A DNA stretch of 64,000 nt from positions 15,764,609 to 15,828,608 of the forward strand of contig NC_091149.1 of NCBI RefSeq assembly GCF_041381155.1. Direction: 5' to 3'. The stretch is from Argopecten irradians. Taxonomy: Eukaryota > Mollusca > Bivalvia > Pectinida > Pectinidae. The notes under the pieces were generated by a model. The model made no database searches. It worked only from the letters and a program-made list of their open reading frames with translations, and was not told the DNA's origin. This document shows, in pieces, positions 11,491-23,488 of the stretch. How positions within the stretch are numbered: the first letter of the stretch is position 1; each line of letters begins with the position of its first letter. The translations under genes and the position numbers were made by a program.

Positions 11491-12209
11491 TGATTCGTTT
11501 TCGGAATGATTCATGTGTCACAGACAATATTTAGGTTAAGTTATCAAATCGTGCTATTACGATTGTAATGGAAATAAGATGTTGTGTGCGGATTCATATG
11601 ATGAAGTGTTTCACAATGTTTTCAAGACTATTATCATTACCGTGTTATTTTGCTTTAAATAAATGTTTTTCTCTTCAATATTAATATCAAAAATTGTTTT
11701 AAAATTATCGAAGTGTTCTACTCTCATACTTGAGATCGTGCTTACCTTTGAATGGTAAACCGATATATTTGTACGAAAAACGAAATCTTTAAATGTGCAT
11801 TGACTACATTTGATTATTTTCAAGAAAGCTTCGTTGTTTTTTATGTATCGATTTTGTTACCCACTTTTTGTTATCTCAAAAATCATTTGTTAAGACTTTT
11901 CGTTCGTTTTCCTACACGTGTAACCTCTTTTTGCAATTCATTTTTTCTCTATATTGTTTCATTTTTAAAGAAATAGATCAAACAATATTTGTATTATGAC
12001 GTCAATGCGTGCACATTGATTCCATGTACCCAAACTTATCATCGTATTTGAAAATGTGGTATAACAGTTGATTGACGATTCTTTTGAGTAAGGACATCCT
12101 TGTGTACAGTGATGTGGAATGCGTGCGTGTTTTGGAACGGTCAATTCTACAATAACCTGTATATAAATAGCATGAAATGGACGTAGCACGAAATGTCCAT
12201 GATAGTGCA
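11491..12209. other. Intergenic, nothing recognised
   Basis: AT-rich; no gene or repeat I can support. Confidence 0.35.
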
Positions 12210-12402
12210 TGCTACAGAGCATAAACGATACCCATCATTTGAAAAATAACTGATGTTAAATCGTGTATATATGTGTCTACTTTACACAAAAGTACATATG
12301 AAATAATTTATTTTTTGGTTTTGGTGCATGCGCAAACCGTTCTTCATTCTCTATGGGACTAAGTGTCAAAGATTTTTTTTTTTTTTGATGCAATTTACTG
12401 CA
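12210..12402. mobile_element. MITE-T fragment
   Basis: Left half of the MITE-T family without its terminal repeat: ACAGAGCATAAACGATA, TGTGTCTACTTTACACAAAA, GTGCATGCGCAAACCG and the T-rich GATGCAATTTA block. The right half is missing. Confidence 0.6.
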
Positions 12403-13567
12403 GAGAGTCTCTTCAAAATTACCAATTAATTTGAGGACTCTTTCTTCTATGAAATCATTGCGCCGTTATATCCTATCCAATTAGAAGCGACGTTTCAAAC
12501 AGCTACGCCATTTTTTCCTTTATGAGTTGATAAAGTAATTTTTAAGGTAATGGAAATACTCGTTACAAACAAAATTGAATTATATATGTGTGTTAAAGAT
12601 CACTTGTTGGCTATAAACGAAAATCGTTTAATGTGATATTGTGTTGACAGCATGAGTTTGTATGCTGTTTTATATTTGTGCTTGATAATCTTTGTATAAC
12701 AGATACTTATGTTGTTGACGTCGTAATGGTGTATATTTATATTGATGTCATGTTAAACTGTAATATGAATCAAAATCAAATCTTAAATTAAAAGCATTCT
12801 CTATTATCTGCTTTTCCTGAAAGTGGTTTGTTATTTTTTCGAGACTGATTAAAAGCAGAAATATATTATTTACTTCTCCAGACAGTGGATGGTTGTTTTT
12901 TAGTCAATAGTCCTTGTGGTGTGGAAGTAATGAGACGATATGAATATGGAAAGGGAAGTAACTTAAACAACTTTATCAAGGATATTAAAATACATTTCAT
13001 AGCAAAAGTTCGGTGTTGGATAGCGTCAGAGTCGAAACGTAATACATGTATGTTAACAATTACACGTACATGTGTAACAACTATTCCTCATGGTTATTTC
13101 CCATATATCAAACGTGCTTTTTAATATGACTGAGAAAATATTTAACATTATGTTCAGTACTGTCGTGTAGTAATGAGACATTATCAAAATGCACAGCAGA
13201 ACATTCAGTTCTGCATTGACAATATTGTATATCACAAATAATGTCTTATACATGTTAAACTACCTATATAACCTATCAATTATGGTATTATATGATACTG
13301 ATATTTCACTATTTGTTAAATGCAATTTACAGCCTTTTATGATATTCATATTTCACTGTTGATAAAATGCAATTTACGTTTTTTTTCTGATATCTATATT
13401 TCACTGTTTATAAGATGTATATTATATTATCATATGACACTTAAATTCACTATTTGGATGATCCGTTACGTAGCTGTCACTGTTCATGAACAAACCGACA
13501 ATGTACGAATGATACATTTTGGAAAAATAACCATAATTTGGGCCTACGCGTCAGAAAAAAATCATAC
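12403..13567. other. Intergenic, nothing recognised
   Basis: AT-rich; a short motif (TTTCACTATTTGTTAAATGCA and variants) recurs around 13300-13410, suggesting a decayed repeat. No gene supported. Confidence 0.35.
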
Positions 13568-13586
13568 AAAATTGAACTTCAAATTT

Positions 13587-13880
13587 TGTTTGTTTGTTTG
13601 TTTGATTTATTAACGTCCTATTAACAGTAATAGTTCATGTAAGGACGGCATCCCATGTATGCTGTGTGTGTGTTGCATGTATGTTGTGGGTGCGTGTTTT
13701 GGGAGACTGCGGTACGCTCAACTTAAGGCCAAAAGTGAGCCGGTGCCAAGGGAGGCATTAGGAAAGATAAAGTCAGTTAGGAAGAAGAGAAAAGATAAGA
13801 TCCTAACTTTAGTCGCCTTTTATGATCAAGCAATAGGGGCAGCAGGTACAATTCTAACGCCCTACCTGCAGGGCCGAGAA
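13587..13880 (-). mobile_element. SINE-A, internally deleted, 19-bp target duplication
   Basis: Flanked by AAAATTGAACTTCAAATTT at 13568-13586 and 13881-13899. On this strand the tail (TGTTTGTTTGTTTGATTTAT) runs to GGGAGACTGCGGTA, then jumps straight to the outer head block (CTTAAGGCCAAAAGTGAGCC to CCCTACCTGCAGG). It lacks the middle part seen in the full copy at 29507-30011. The deletion predates or accompanies insertion, since the duplication is intact. Confidence 0.85.
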
Positions 13881-13899
13881 AAAATTGAACTTCAAATTT

Positions 13900-14800
13900 C
13901 GTTGGCAATTATATATTCTTTGGATGATCGTCATGTATATGCCTACATATTCATTTGCCCCATTTCATGCACCCTTCTGGAGCCTTACTGAGACCGTTGA
14001 AAACTAAATACTTGTTTTTTGAAAAGGAGATGTTCATCCCTATATAGCATGACAATATTGATTCGGTCATTGCATTAGTGACGTCACAAATCACCTTTGA
14101 ACATGCCCAAATAAGTCAAAATTGAGGTCTGAAGCCGGATTTTTGTGTGTGCCCGGAAACCTGTCGTTGTGAGCTTAATTATCAAGATACAGACATGCAG
14201 ATGGTCTTAAACGATAGAAGAGATATGAAAGTAAGAGAAAATAGAGAGAAAGGGAAAAGGAAGGGGAAAATAGCACCAATTTAAAAAAAAAAAAGTCCAA
14301 CGCGCAGGTTTTTGCCTCCCGTGACCCGTGCGTGGTGACCTAAAGGGGACTTCCGGTGACTGTTTTTGCTTGTTTGTAATGTTTACTGTTTGTTATCTTC
14401 ATGAAAATGGCATCAAACCGAAATCTAGATGCAATTTAAACTGTTTTCATTGTTGGCATTTTTTATAACCTACTATCAAAATTGAGTCAAGTTCGAATCC
14501 TGCCGGCCGTCGAAAGGATATAGCGAATACACGCCGGAAATGTAAATATATATTATACAATCATGATACCGGAACAAACACTTATTATAAACTGGAGAAA
14601 TTAAGAGGGGGATTCCGGACACTCACCCGGTAACTGTAAACAATGAGTATGCAATTTGAGCTAGGCTAGTGTCAGTTTTAATCATCACCATTAAAATTTA
14701 AAATATCTGAAATGTAATCCGTTTGAATTAATAATGATTCTCGGTTAAATTAAACATGAATGATTGTTAACTACTATGAATCTCGTTGACTTGAATTATT
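13900..14800. other. Intergenic, nothing recognised
   Basis: Contains a poly-A run near 14282-14292 followed by a GC-richer stretch (about 14300-14360). No gene or known repeat identified. Confidence 0.35.
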
Positions 14801-14990
14801 TGTTGCTTGGTGTCTTCGGCGGCATGCTTCAGTGATATAGCACTATAAAAAGGTCACCAGTTCGAATATACAAGAAGACACAACATGAACATACCGCAGT
14901 CTCCCAAAACACGCCCCTCGCACAACATACACGCAACACATCACATACATGGGAGGCCGACCTTACATGACCATAGCTGTTAATTGGACG
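14801..14990 (+). mobile_element. SINE-A copy, truncated both ends
   Basis: Contains TGTTGCTTGGTGTCTTCGGC, GATATAGCACTATAAAAAGG, ACCGCAGTCTCCCAAAACAC and CATAGCTGTTAATTGGACG; the CAAA tail is missing. Confidence 0.7.
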
Positions 14991-15185
14991 AATTACGATC
15001 ATTTTATTTCGAAGTGTTCTTTACCCCCCCCCCCTCCCTCCCTCCTTAATTTTCTTTATATTTAATTACATTCGAAATCGCGTTAATGAGATTAATCTAT
15101 AGTTGATTTTCAAGGAATTACTGACGAAAAGCGGTTTAATGAAATCTTCATCTGACGTTTAACCTAATTAACCAAATCATAATTA

Positions 15186-15355
15186 GGCTTTGGTGTCGTC
15201 GACGCCAAAACAATAGCACTATAAACAGGACATGAGTCGCACTATTGCAAGGGGACACAAAACGAACATACCGCAGTCTCCCAAATCATATAGAGACATC
15301 CACACATCGCGACATACTGCACAAATATAATAAAACAAACCAAACTAAACCATTA
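15186..15355 (+). mobile_element. Diverged SINE-A copy, first of an inverted pair
   Basis: Shares GGTGTCGTCGACGCC, ATAGCACTATAAACAGG and ACATACCGCAGTCTCCCAAA, and ends with AACAAACCAAAC. It is followed at once by a copy in the opposite orientation. Confidence 0.55.
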
Positions 15356-15365
15356 CTAAAAACAA

Positions 15366-15612
15366 TCAGGGTCAGTTAAGGATGGTCTTTCGTGTATGCG
15401 GCGTGTTACATTTCTGTGATGGGTGTGTTTTTGAAGGTACATTCGCGTCGTGTCTCATTGTTATAACCGAACTATTGAATTTTTTTTGTAGTGCTATTTC
15501 ACTGAAACATACCCCAAAGACGCTGATCAACACATCCACTGGGCATTATTATGGTTTTGTTGTGCGCTGTAGGAGCAGAATCTACCACATTTATCGACTA
15601 CGGTGTCTATCA
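15366..15612 (-). mobile_element. Diverged SINE-A copy, second of an inverted pair
   Basis: Reads from the tail side (GGGTCAGTTAAGGATGG, GTGTATGCGGCGTG) through TAGTGCTATTTCACTGAAAC to GGAGCAGAATCTACCAC. It faces the copy at 15186-15355, so the two tails meet. A further tail-like scrap (CCTGTTAACAGGACGTTGAT) is at about 15684-15714. Confidence 0.55.
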
Positions 15613-15987
15613 TAGAGCCTTCCTTATTATGTTGAAACACGTTCTCGTTATAATATTTCACACGTAATCTTGTTTAATGCACTGCCTGTTAACAGGACGT
15701 TGATTAACCAAACAGTTATTATTGCGCAAAAAATGATTTTAATCAGGTTAGCAATTATAGTACATTTTTGTAATTGTTTTACTAAGGATAAACAGGAAAT
15801 ACCATCATCTATCATATTTTGCACAAAATGCCGACCGCGAATATATATAATTACCAATATTGTGTACGTTTAGTTTATGGCTGATATTAGGTCATATTTG
15901 TATTTTTCTGTTTTGCGTCCGATTATGGCTCGCAGGTTTCAGAAAAAAAGCAAATTAAAACAAAATTTACAAACTGTTGAGGACAAT
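15613..15987. other. 3' flank of the minus-strand TRIM-like gene
   Basis: Holds only a SINE tail scrap and AT-rich sequence. Overlapping small open frames on both strands have no family features. Confidence 0.35.
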
Positions 15988-17652
15988 TTATCTCTCAATT
16001 TTCAGAATAATTCCATTGTTACACCCGACCCAGATAATCCCCTTCCGGTCCACCGTGATGCATCTTGGTCCAGTTTCCCGACTGCTTTCATCCAGTAAAA
16101 CGGCTGCTGTGTTGCATTTCTTCGGTAGCACATAAATCTTGTTGTGTTGCGCATCAGTCACATAACACGCATGCTTATCACATGCAATTCCTAATGGGTC
16201 AACTGATCCTATTCCCTCCCCTCGCCATGCCCACGTAAGATAACGATCTTTTTGTTTGTCAATGCAAACAACACGATGGTCATCCGCAGCTGTATCGACA
16301 ATAAAAATTTCCCCTGTATCAACACTTGTTAATCTGTATGGAGAATGTAAGTTTTCTCTTACGTCATCCCCGGGTGAAATGTCCATGAGAATTTGACCTC
16401 TGGCGGTCATTTTAAAAATTTTATAAGGCGGCATTTTGGAATTGCTTACAGCACAGACTAAAACTCTGTTTTCACTATTAACGCAAACTCCTTTGGCATA
16501 ATAAGGGTATAAATCTGCAACAGTTACCATTCTATCGCCGTTGCCCATCAGTCGCTGCACACACGAGTTCATAAATCGTGTGAAAACGATATCAGTATTT
16601 TTGTACAGTGCCATACTAACCACATTGAATTCTGTATCACAAGATTTCTTTATAGTTTCTAAATATTCGTCTATTAACATTAAAAATCGGTTTCCGTCGA
16701 TGGAGACCCAAATGTTTCCATCTTCCTGTACACAAATGGCCAATATTTTCCTGTAGGTGTTGGTTTTTAAGTATTTCGCTTTAACTTCATATACCACCTT
16801 TTCGTGTTTGTCGGTGGATGGAAATTCGAGTTGACCAAACAATGAAACTAACTTCGACCGATCAACCAGTTTAGGTCTAGTTAAGACTGGTGGCTGACTT
16901 CTGTTATTTTCTGGACATTCAAATGTACCTTCATCACTGCGTAGCTTCTGTAACAGAGCAGCAACTGATGGAGCGGAGTCACAACATTTCAGTTCCTGGT
17001 CGGCTTTGGTAATCAAACCATTCAAGGCAGTCATTTCAGCTATCATTTTCGTTTCATTTTTAGTATGTTTGCTTGTTTCTTTATTCTGAAAGATCGTAAT
17101 TTCGTTGAGAAGATCTTCTTTCATTTTGTTTACTTCCTGACATATGATACTTGCTTGGTTGCATACGTCCTCCCGGAGATGGGAAGTGCATTGCATCACG
17201 TATTCCGAGCATCGTACGTCATCGTTCATAGCAGTTCTATACTTCATCAATGTTGATCTGAAGGCATCTATTTTTGCCCTTATATTTTTCTTACCGCGGA
17301 CCATGTAATCGTCAATTGTACTCCAGTTATGTTTCTTATGACTCGGTATACACTTTGAACAAATAAAAGAGTTACACGTTTCACACCAACAGTCAGCGGT
17401 CACACCCGAGTGCACTAAACACATATGTCGGTTTCTAGATAAAGTCCTGTATAAAGCCTGCCGTACCGGGACAACATTGTGCGATTTTGTCTTCTTTCTC
17501 TTCAAATGATGATTTCTACATTGTTCACAAAAGTTTAGCTGGCATTCCTGACAAAACAAACCCACCTGTTCTTCGGTTTCACAGTCGCTACACATGAGAG
17601 CAGGGACACTGATACTACTACTGTCTCCATCACACACATCCTTACCGGCCAT
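15988..17652 (-). CDS. RING-less TRIM-like protein (B-boxes, coiled coil, beta-propeller)
   Basis: An intronless 554-residue reading frame. Residues 21-60 form a B-box1-like zinc motif (CSDC..CQEC..CEQC..H), and residues 78-110 a B-box2 (CLVH..CETC..CSKC..HKKH). About 115-235 is a charged helical stretch likely to be a coiled coil. About 285-554 has beta-propeller-like repeats with NHL flavour (VDPLGIACDKHACYVTDAQH, GPRCITVDRKGIIWVG). There is no N-terminal RING, so E3 ligase activity cannot be assumed; TRIM family members of this type scaffold ubiquitin or RNA/innate-immune complexes. A close paralogue at 25921-27690 is in opposite orientation and shares WRGEG, the DPL motif and GPRCI..WVGC. 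The start at 17652 gives full-length B-boxes with no upstream in-frame extension needed. The lack of introns fits the retroduplicated TRIM expansions known in bivalves. The exact TRIM subtype is uncertain. Confidence 0.85.
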   Translation of the reverse strand: MAGKDVCDGDSSSISVPALMCSDCETEEQVGLFCQECQLNFCEQCRNHHLKRKKTKSHNVVPVRQALYRTLSRNRHMCLVHSGVTADCWCETCNSFICSKCIPSHKKHNWSTIDDYMVRGKKNIRAKIDAFRSTLMKYRTAMNDDVRCSEYVMQCTSHLREDVCNQASIICQEVNKMKEDLLNEITIFQNKETSKHTKNETKMIAEMTALNGLITKADQELKCCDSAPSVAALLQKLRSDEGTFECPENNRSQPPVLTRPKLVDRSKLVSLFGQLEFPSTDKHEKVVYEVKAKYLKTNTYRKILAICVQEDGNIWVSIDGNRFLMLIDEYLETIKKSCDTEFNVVSMALYKNTDIVFTRFMNSCVQRLMGNGDRMVTVADLYPYYAKGVCVNSENRVLVCAVSNSKMPPYKIFKMTARGQILMDISPGDDVRENLHSPYRLTSVDTGEIFIVDTAADDHRVVCIDKQKDRYLTWAWRGEGIGSVDPLGIACDKHACYVTDAQHNKIYVLPKKCNTAAVLLDESSRETGPRCITVDRKGIIWVGCNNGIILKIER

Positions 17653-18165
17653 GTTTTTTTAAATGTTCACACATATAGTACGGAAGCCCTTCGAAGCAGG
17701 GAATGTAATCCTTAATATAACATTGAATCTAAAAGTATATAGGATTGAGTATTCATTATCATGTAATTAGTATAAAAGACCTTCAAAGTATGAAATATGA
17801 CCCTAAAACAGCAATGAATATGAACTATATAGGACTATTCATTGTCATATACCGTATAGCCAGTTTTTTGTTTTTTTTTTTGTTTTTTTTTTTTTGTGGA
17901 GGATATTATCGCGATTTCGCAGCACAGTAATCGCTATGATCGCGAAAATGATCCGGAAATATTAAGCAATGGTTTAATCATGTACCCTTAAATCCGTATC
18001 GCGAAAATGTAAAACTGCTCAATGTTTGATTTTCTTGTTTTTTGATCGAATCGTGAAAATAAACAGTTATACAAAACGTGTGCGGTATATATCAATAAAT
18101 TTGTATTTAAGGGTTGTATTTCATGCTTCAAATTATGTTACTCCGTCTCATGTCGATAAATATAA
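17653..18165. other. 5' flank of the minus-strand TRIM-like gene
   Basis: Probable promoter side. Includes a T-rich run (about 17866-17895) and a decayed repeat with TATCGCGATTT and ATCGCGAAAAT motifs, related to the TTTCGCG elements elsewhere in the window. No specific regulatory site can be supported. Confidence 0.35.
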
Positions 18166-18179
18166 ATGTAGTATACAAT

Positions 18180-18300
18180 GTTTGTTTGTTTGATTTATTA
18201 ACGTCCTATTAACAGCTATGGTCATGTAAGGACGGCCTCCCATGTATGCGGTGTGTTGCGTGTATGTTGTGCGAGGTGAGTGTACTGGGAGACTGCGGTA
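18180..18300 (-). mobile_element. SINE-A tail-only copy with 14-bp target duplication
   Basis: A 121-bp insertion flanked by ATGTAGTATACAAT at 18166-18179 and 18301-18314. It comprises only the tail module, ending on this strand at GGGAGACTGCGGTA. That is the same internal point at which the copy at 13587-13880 is deleted. Confidence 0.85.
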
Positions 18301-18314
18301 ATGTAGTATACAAT

Positions 18315-18931
18315 TGTATAGCATAAAATATTCTTTCGGTGTGTGATTCGGTTTCATTGAATTGGTTTATAAAGCTTCAACATCCTAATAACATACATAT
18401 TGTATCAAGCCATTTGATAACTGCCTCCCCTGTATGTAATGCGTCCTGAATGGAATTGTCTGTATGTTTTAAAAGACTATGGTGTACTGAAAACCAACTT
18501 ACATTTCGCGTATTTCGAGGCAGTGAGGCTTTGCGAAAATGTTTGAAATAAAGGTAAAGCGGAATAAAATCGCCGTGAAATCGCTATGCGTGAAAAACTG
18601 TCACTTAAATAATTGCATTTCATGAAGATGATTTTTATTGTTGATATATTTTCTACTTCATTTTCATCTACAGTACAAGTTCAGGTCAAACCAGCTAAAA
18701 CCTAAATAGAAATAATCTGCTGCTCACCAATCGAAGTATAAGGTAATGATTAAAAGTGCCTTCATTTATCATCATTTTAAGTATAACTAAACTTTATAAC
18801 TCTGACAAATACGGAAGTGTATGCTGTCCGGTGACTCTGGTGATTTGCTGGCCAAGAGTTTCTATTATCGCAAAGAGACACATAGCAGACAGGACCTAAA
18901 ATATAGATATTCACAAACATACATTGTATAC
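18315..18931. other. Intergenic with a TTTCGCG-type repeat remnant
   Basis: Around 18486-18605 the sequence ACCAACTTACATTTCGCG..GCGTGAAAAACTG resembles the MITE at 25081-25301. Otherwise nothing recognised. Confidence 0.35.
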
Positions 18932-18984
18932 GTCCTTAAATAACTCTAAGTGTTAATAGGACGTAAATAAACCAACCAACATTC
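18932..18984 (+). mobile_element. SINE tail fragment
   Basis: Short piece with GTGTTAATAGGACGTAAATA and AACCAACCAAC, matching the common SINE 3' tail. Confidence 0.5.
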
Positions 18985-19014
18985 GTGTATTCTAAGTAAG
19001 TGTCTAAGTGGCTT

Positions 19015-19348
19015 ATCTATAATCAAGCTACAGCCAAGCCGGTCATAAAAAGAAAACGGTCATTATAGCAGAGCGGTCTTTATACAGGTATCACATTGTG
19101 TTATAATCCACTGTTTGGTATGGTTTGGAGTTTTAGCTGTAGCGCCCTATTAACAGCTGGGACCATTAAATGACGACCTCCTATATGTGAAGTGTGTCGT
19201 GGCGTGTGAATGTCTGTTTTGGGAGGCTGCGGTATATTTTTATGTCTTTGAAATAGTGGAATATTTTGGACCCTAGGAAAGTGGTCTTAGTAATTTGGTG
19301 ATCTTTATACAGAGGTAGGCGTTAAGGTTGCTTGTATGTTATTTCACT
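19015..19348. mobile_element. GGTCTTTATA-type repeat split by a SINE tail
   Basis: Outer parts contain GCGGTCTTTATACAGGTATC and AAGTGGTCTTAGTAATTTGG, similar to the element at 33668-33833. A minus-oriented SINE-A tail copy (about 19112-19229: CCCTATTAACAGC, GGGAGGCTGCGGTA) interrupts them. Boundaries are approximate. Confidence 0.5.
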
Positions 19349-19635
19349 GTGACCAGTTTAATTTCGAACTGTGAAATACATCGAGTACTTTTTTTTTCTT
19401 TTTTTTTGTATTTCATTCCACATGATACGGTTGGGCTGCCATAGTACACTGTATATATACGTAGTTGTCCTTGTCCGGCGCGCTGTAGCCACTCCAAAAG
19501 GCTTTCCGCCTCGTCAGTTACTGAGCAGTAAAACTTCGTATTCAATAATTTAACGGGGAAATACAAAGATATCCGTAACGAAGTAACTTATTATATCATG
19601 CTATTGTTTGTGAAACATAACCAACTGTTAAGCTT

Positions 19636-20134
19636 TGTAGTATAATACATGTAAATGATAAGAATTTTAGAGTTTGAAATTTGGACTAATATATAATTAT
19701 CCACATATATCTTTCACGTACGGGGTATGTTACACTGTGTAGGTCAAGCACATGTGTTTCATATTTACAATAGTATATGTACGTGCATGTAAAGTCTAGT
19801 GGAAACCAACTTCTGTTAGGGTCATTGTATAACTACTAATTACCTAGCCATGTTATTAATTATGATACATGGTAAGTTCTAATGAGTAACCATGTTTCCC
19901 TATGTAATACAGCAACTACGTTGGGTCATCTGGTCCAGGTATTGGCTTTCATACCCAAATATTGACATATGTTATCCTGATGTACTGCTATATTAACTCG
20001 CCAATAATCTCTGTACAGAGTCGATTCCTAAGACTCCAATAAACGTATCGTACCATTCACTGAATCTGCGTTGGAGTTCTACATCTATACACACCACAAC
20101 AACCTACGAAACACACGAAGATAAAATCATCATA
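19636..20134 (+). repeat. 5' long terminal repeat
   Basis: 499 bp, begins TGTAGTATAATACAT and ends AAAATCATCATA. It pairs with the identical-length copy at 23489-23987. Confidence 0.85.
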
Positions 20135-22714
20135 TTGGCGCCGTGCTGAAAAGAACCTGGGTTTGACACTTTGCGTCGACTACCACTATCGATCATTGGT
20201 TTCACAGGTACGTAGATTTGGCCTATTAGCTCTTTTACATGTAAATATTTGTACCACTTATTTTATTTTTCTCGCACAAATTATATTACTGTTTTATCAT
20301 GGCTTTATCATCACTGAGAACCGGTCTTATTCTTAGTGAGAATTATTGTTTGACTTTATTCACACATACATCTTATGAACTAAAATAGACTACCAGTATG
20401 TAGTTTAACTTTGAAGTATACACATAAAACTTACACTAAAACACAGACATGCACCACAAGGAGTCGGCCACATCAATACACATAACGCACACATATAGAC
20501 ATAAAAATAAACAATTTATAAGTTAAAACAATTTCGTTATGGAAATATTTGAGGGAATATTTTTATTCAATAACCTTGCTAATTATTTTTAATTACAATA
20601 AGCTACAATATTTCAAATCACTGGTTAAAAAATGTTCAATTATTTTATGATTCCTCTCCTGTGACATGTTCATGAATTTAGTTGATTGTTGTATCATAAA
20701 TCTTAGAAGTTCCTTAGTGTTTATTTACATATAATATTTACTATTCCACACAAAAAAAATATTTTTACATCTTTAATATATACTTTTGACAAGTTTCTCT
20801 CACGTGATAAAGCACGGAGGTAAATATGTACATGGAAACTCGTCTATTTTTATGTTAGAGGCAGAGTTGTGATGTGATTAAACACACACGTTTATTTTTA
20901 GTTGCTCTAATCCTCATATAACATATCCCGCACATTATACTTTTATATACATAAACATTCCCATACAACATAACACACATTATGATTATATTATTTATAT
21001 TATTTTTCATTATTGGAGGAAATTACTACCTGATGCATTTGAATGCAAGTTTAACACTTCTTAATTTCCTCCTACATTACATATTTTGTACATACAATTT
21101 ACAAACTTACGGAACTTTCTTTCACTTATCATCTAGTTTCATTTAAGTCTCAATCTAATTAGAGACGAAGCGTCATGTCTGAGTTTAAGACGGAAGTACG
21201 TACGTCGATCAAACTCTCTCATTGATTGTCATTCACTCTATGGCAACAGCATATCGTGAACATGTCCTCGAGGTCGGAATAAGTGCAAATTAGCTTATAT
21301 ATTATTTTGTAGTTTTTTTCTCAAAAGTATTTCAATCAAATTTTCTACAAGTTTAAGCTATTTGTATCAATCTAGTTACATTAAATTACACATATTCATT
21401 TTATATCTTCATCAAATGATCAAGCATTATTAATGTCTTACTCATACACCACACATAGACATTTTATTTCACACAATTCACTTAGTTACTGGAAAAAAAA
21501 CTATAAATGCAAATAAAAAAAGAAAAACCCACAATGTTAAAAAAAAGAAACATACTACATTGTACATAAATTACGCATGTATGCTAGAAGTTGTGTTGTA
21601 TTTTTCATCTAGTTTTCACAGATTCAATGTCTGTTCTATCTCAAAATATAAATATAATAAGAACTGATAAATTGCTAACATGCATATATGCCATCAGTTT
21701 TTTTCACTTAGTATCACGTTTATATGTTTTTAGATTTATTCTTCTTATCAAATAGTTAAGTATCAAAAGTTTTACTCGTAGATAATGAGACGACCATACA
21801 TCAATACTTTACTTACGGTTATATTATCGCTTTGAAGCACGATTTACAACTTAAGTTTTACATTGTACAAAAATTAATAGTAGTTAATACATTTAACACC
21901 ACAAGCTCATGATAGTTTTTTATGCATTTGGTGGCTGCTTACTACATTATAACGTATATCCCTTTGGTTTTCCCCCCACAGGCTCTAAATAACAACAGCT
22001 TGATAGTTGTAGATATATTAAATAAAATATCTCCAACTATCCCCTAGGCAAATCAACAGATAATATTACAACTATTGATTGATACGTACAATGTTATTGA
22101 GTGATTATTTTATTATCTTTCATTTTTCTATATAGTTTTTCTACATTTCTGGTGATGCCATGATATTCTTAGTAGTATATTTGTGATTGGTACAATTATT
22201 TATAAGGAAAAGAGTGAAAAGTCTAATCTTTAAAACTTGTCGCCTTTGATACGCAAAAGACTTGAGAATCAGCCATAATCCAATCGAAATATGATCTGGA
22301 CCCCATGCGACGGAAGTGTTAATGTATCCACGCCTGTCAACTATAATTCCGCCTCCAGTTATAGAAGTGGATCGGTAGTCCATCAAAATTCTGACTTTAT
22401 TGTGTCTTCGTTGTATATGACTTGTTTTGTGTATGCCGTCTTCATTCTATCATTGGAGTTCCTGTTAATATATATATCTCCACAAAAGACACTTACATCT
22501 ATTATTTCAACATACGTATATTTTCTGGATAGTCCCCCTGAAGTGATTAAACACCAGGTGAAAATTGTTATACGGACTATGCCAGGCTATGTCAGAGTCA
22601 GAGATAGTGACGTGTTATTTCACGCAAATTTTCAATTATATATCTGTGCTTGAAGACATAAACATTCACTCAAAAAACACCTACATATTCAACGGATAGG
22701 GAGGAGCCGATGCA

Positions 22715-22945
22715 GTCTAATGCCGGAATGTTTGTCTAAAGTCTCCTTATCCAAAGAAGTCAACACTACACCTTTCCACGTCAACACAATTATCATCAAC
22801 GGATTTGGAAATACCCGAAGCAGTCTAATGCCGGGAAAATTGTATGAATCTCCTTTTCCGATGAAGTCAACACAACACCTTCCACGTCAACATATATCTT
22901 CGAAGTGCTCAACGGATTCGGAAATACCTGATGCAGTCTAATGCC
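22715..22945. repeat. Tandem repeat of about 105 bp inside the LTR element
   Basis: Three partial units marked by GCAGTCTAATGCC at about 22711, 22819 and 22933, each preceded by a GGA..AATACC(C/T)GA-like block and interleaved with GAAGTCAACAC and CCACGTCAACA. Confidence 0.6.
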
Positions 22946-23488
22946 AGGGAAAACGTGTTTTATATTTTCATCTCCGGAGAGGACTCATTACACTTGGTTT
23001 AACTTATATTCTACAATTTTTACACGGAACTCTCATCTTAAATAATTCTTAGCCTTATTGTGCAAGAAATCACCGTTGGATTCAAGATGGTTGTACATCG
23101 TTTTCAGCACTCATTAACTTTTCATCACGCGACGGCATATTTATAAACATTTCTATATCTACGTTGGACATTTTAAAGTTATATTTTGAATACTGTGTTT
23201 TTAATAATCTATTCGGAACTCTATGTTTTACATACTATACTTATTATGCTATATATATATTCTTTTCAAGCAACATTCATATCAATAATTTCACTTTCTT
23301 TATATATATATTATTTTCAATCAAAATATTGAAAATTATTTGAAAGTGTCTTACTTTCATTTTTAACTTAACTGTAAATTTTCGTTGTATGAATGTACAT
23401 GCATATAAATGATAAGAATTTTAGAAATTTTATAATTTATTATATCAAATTATATCTAATTTGATATAATGTATAACATGGCGACGAA

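Noticed and set aside
22141-22653. Frames of 81 and 120 residues inside the LTR element
   Set aside because: No recognisable gag, pol or env feature; treated as non-coding interior of a fossil element.
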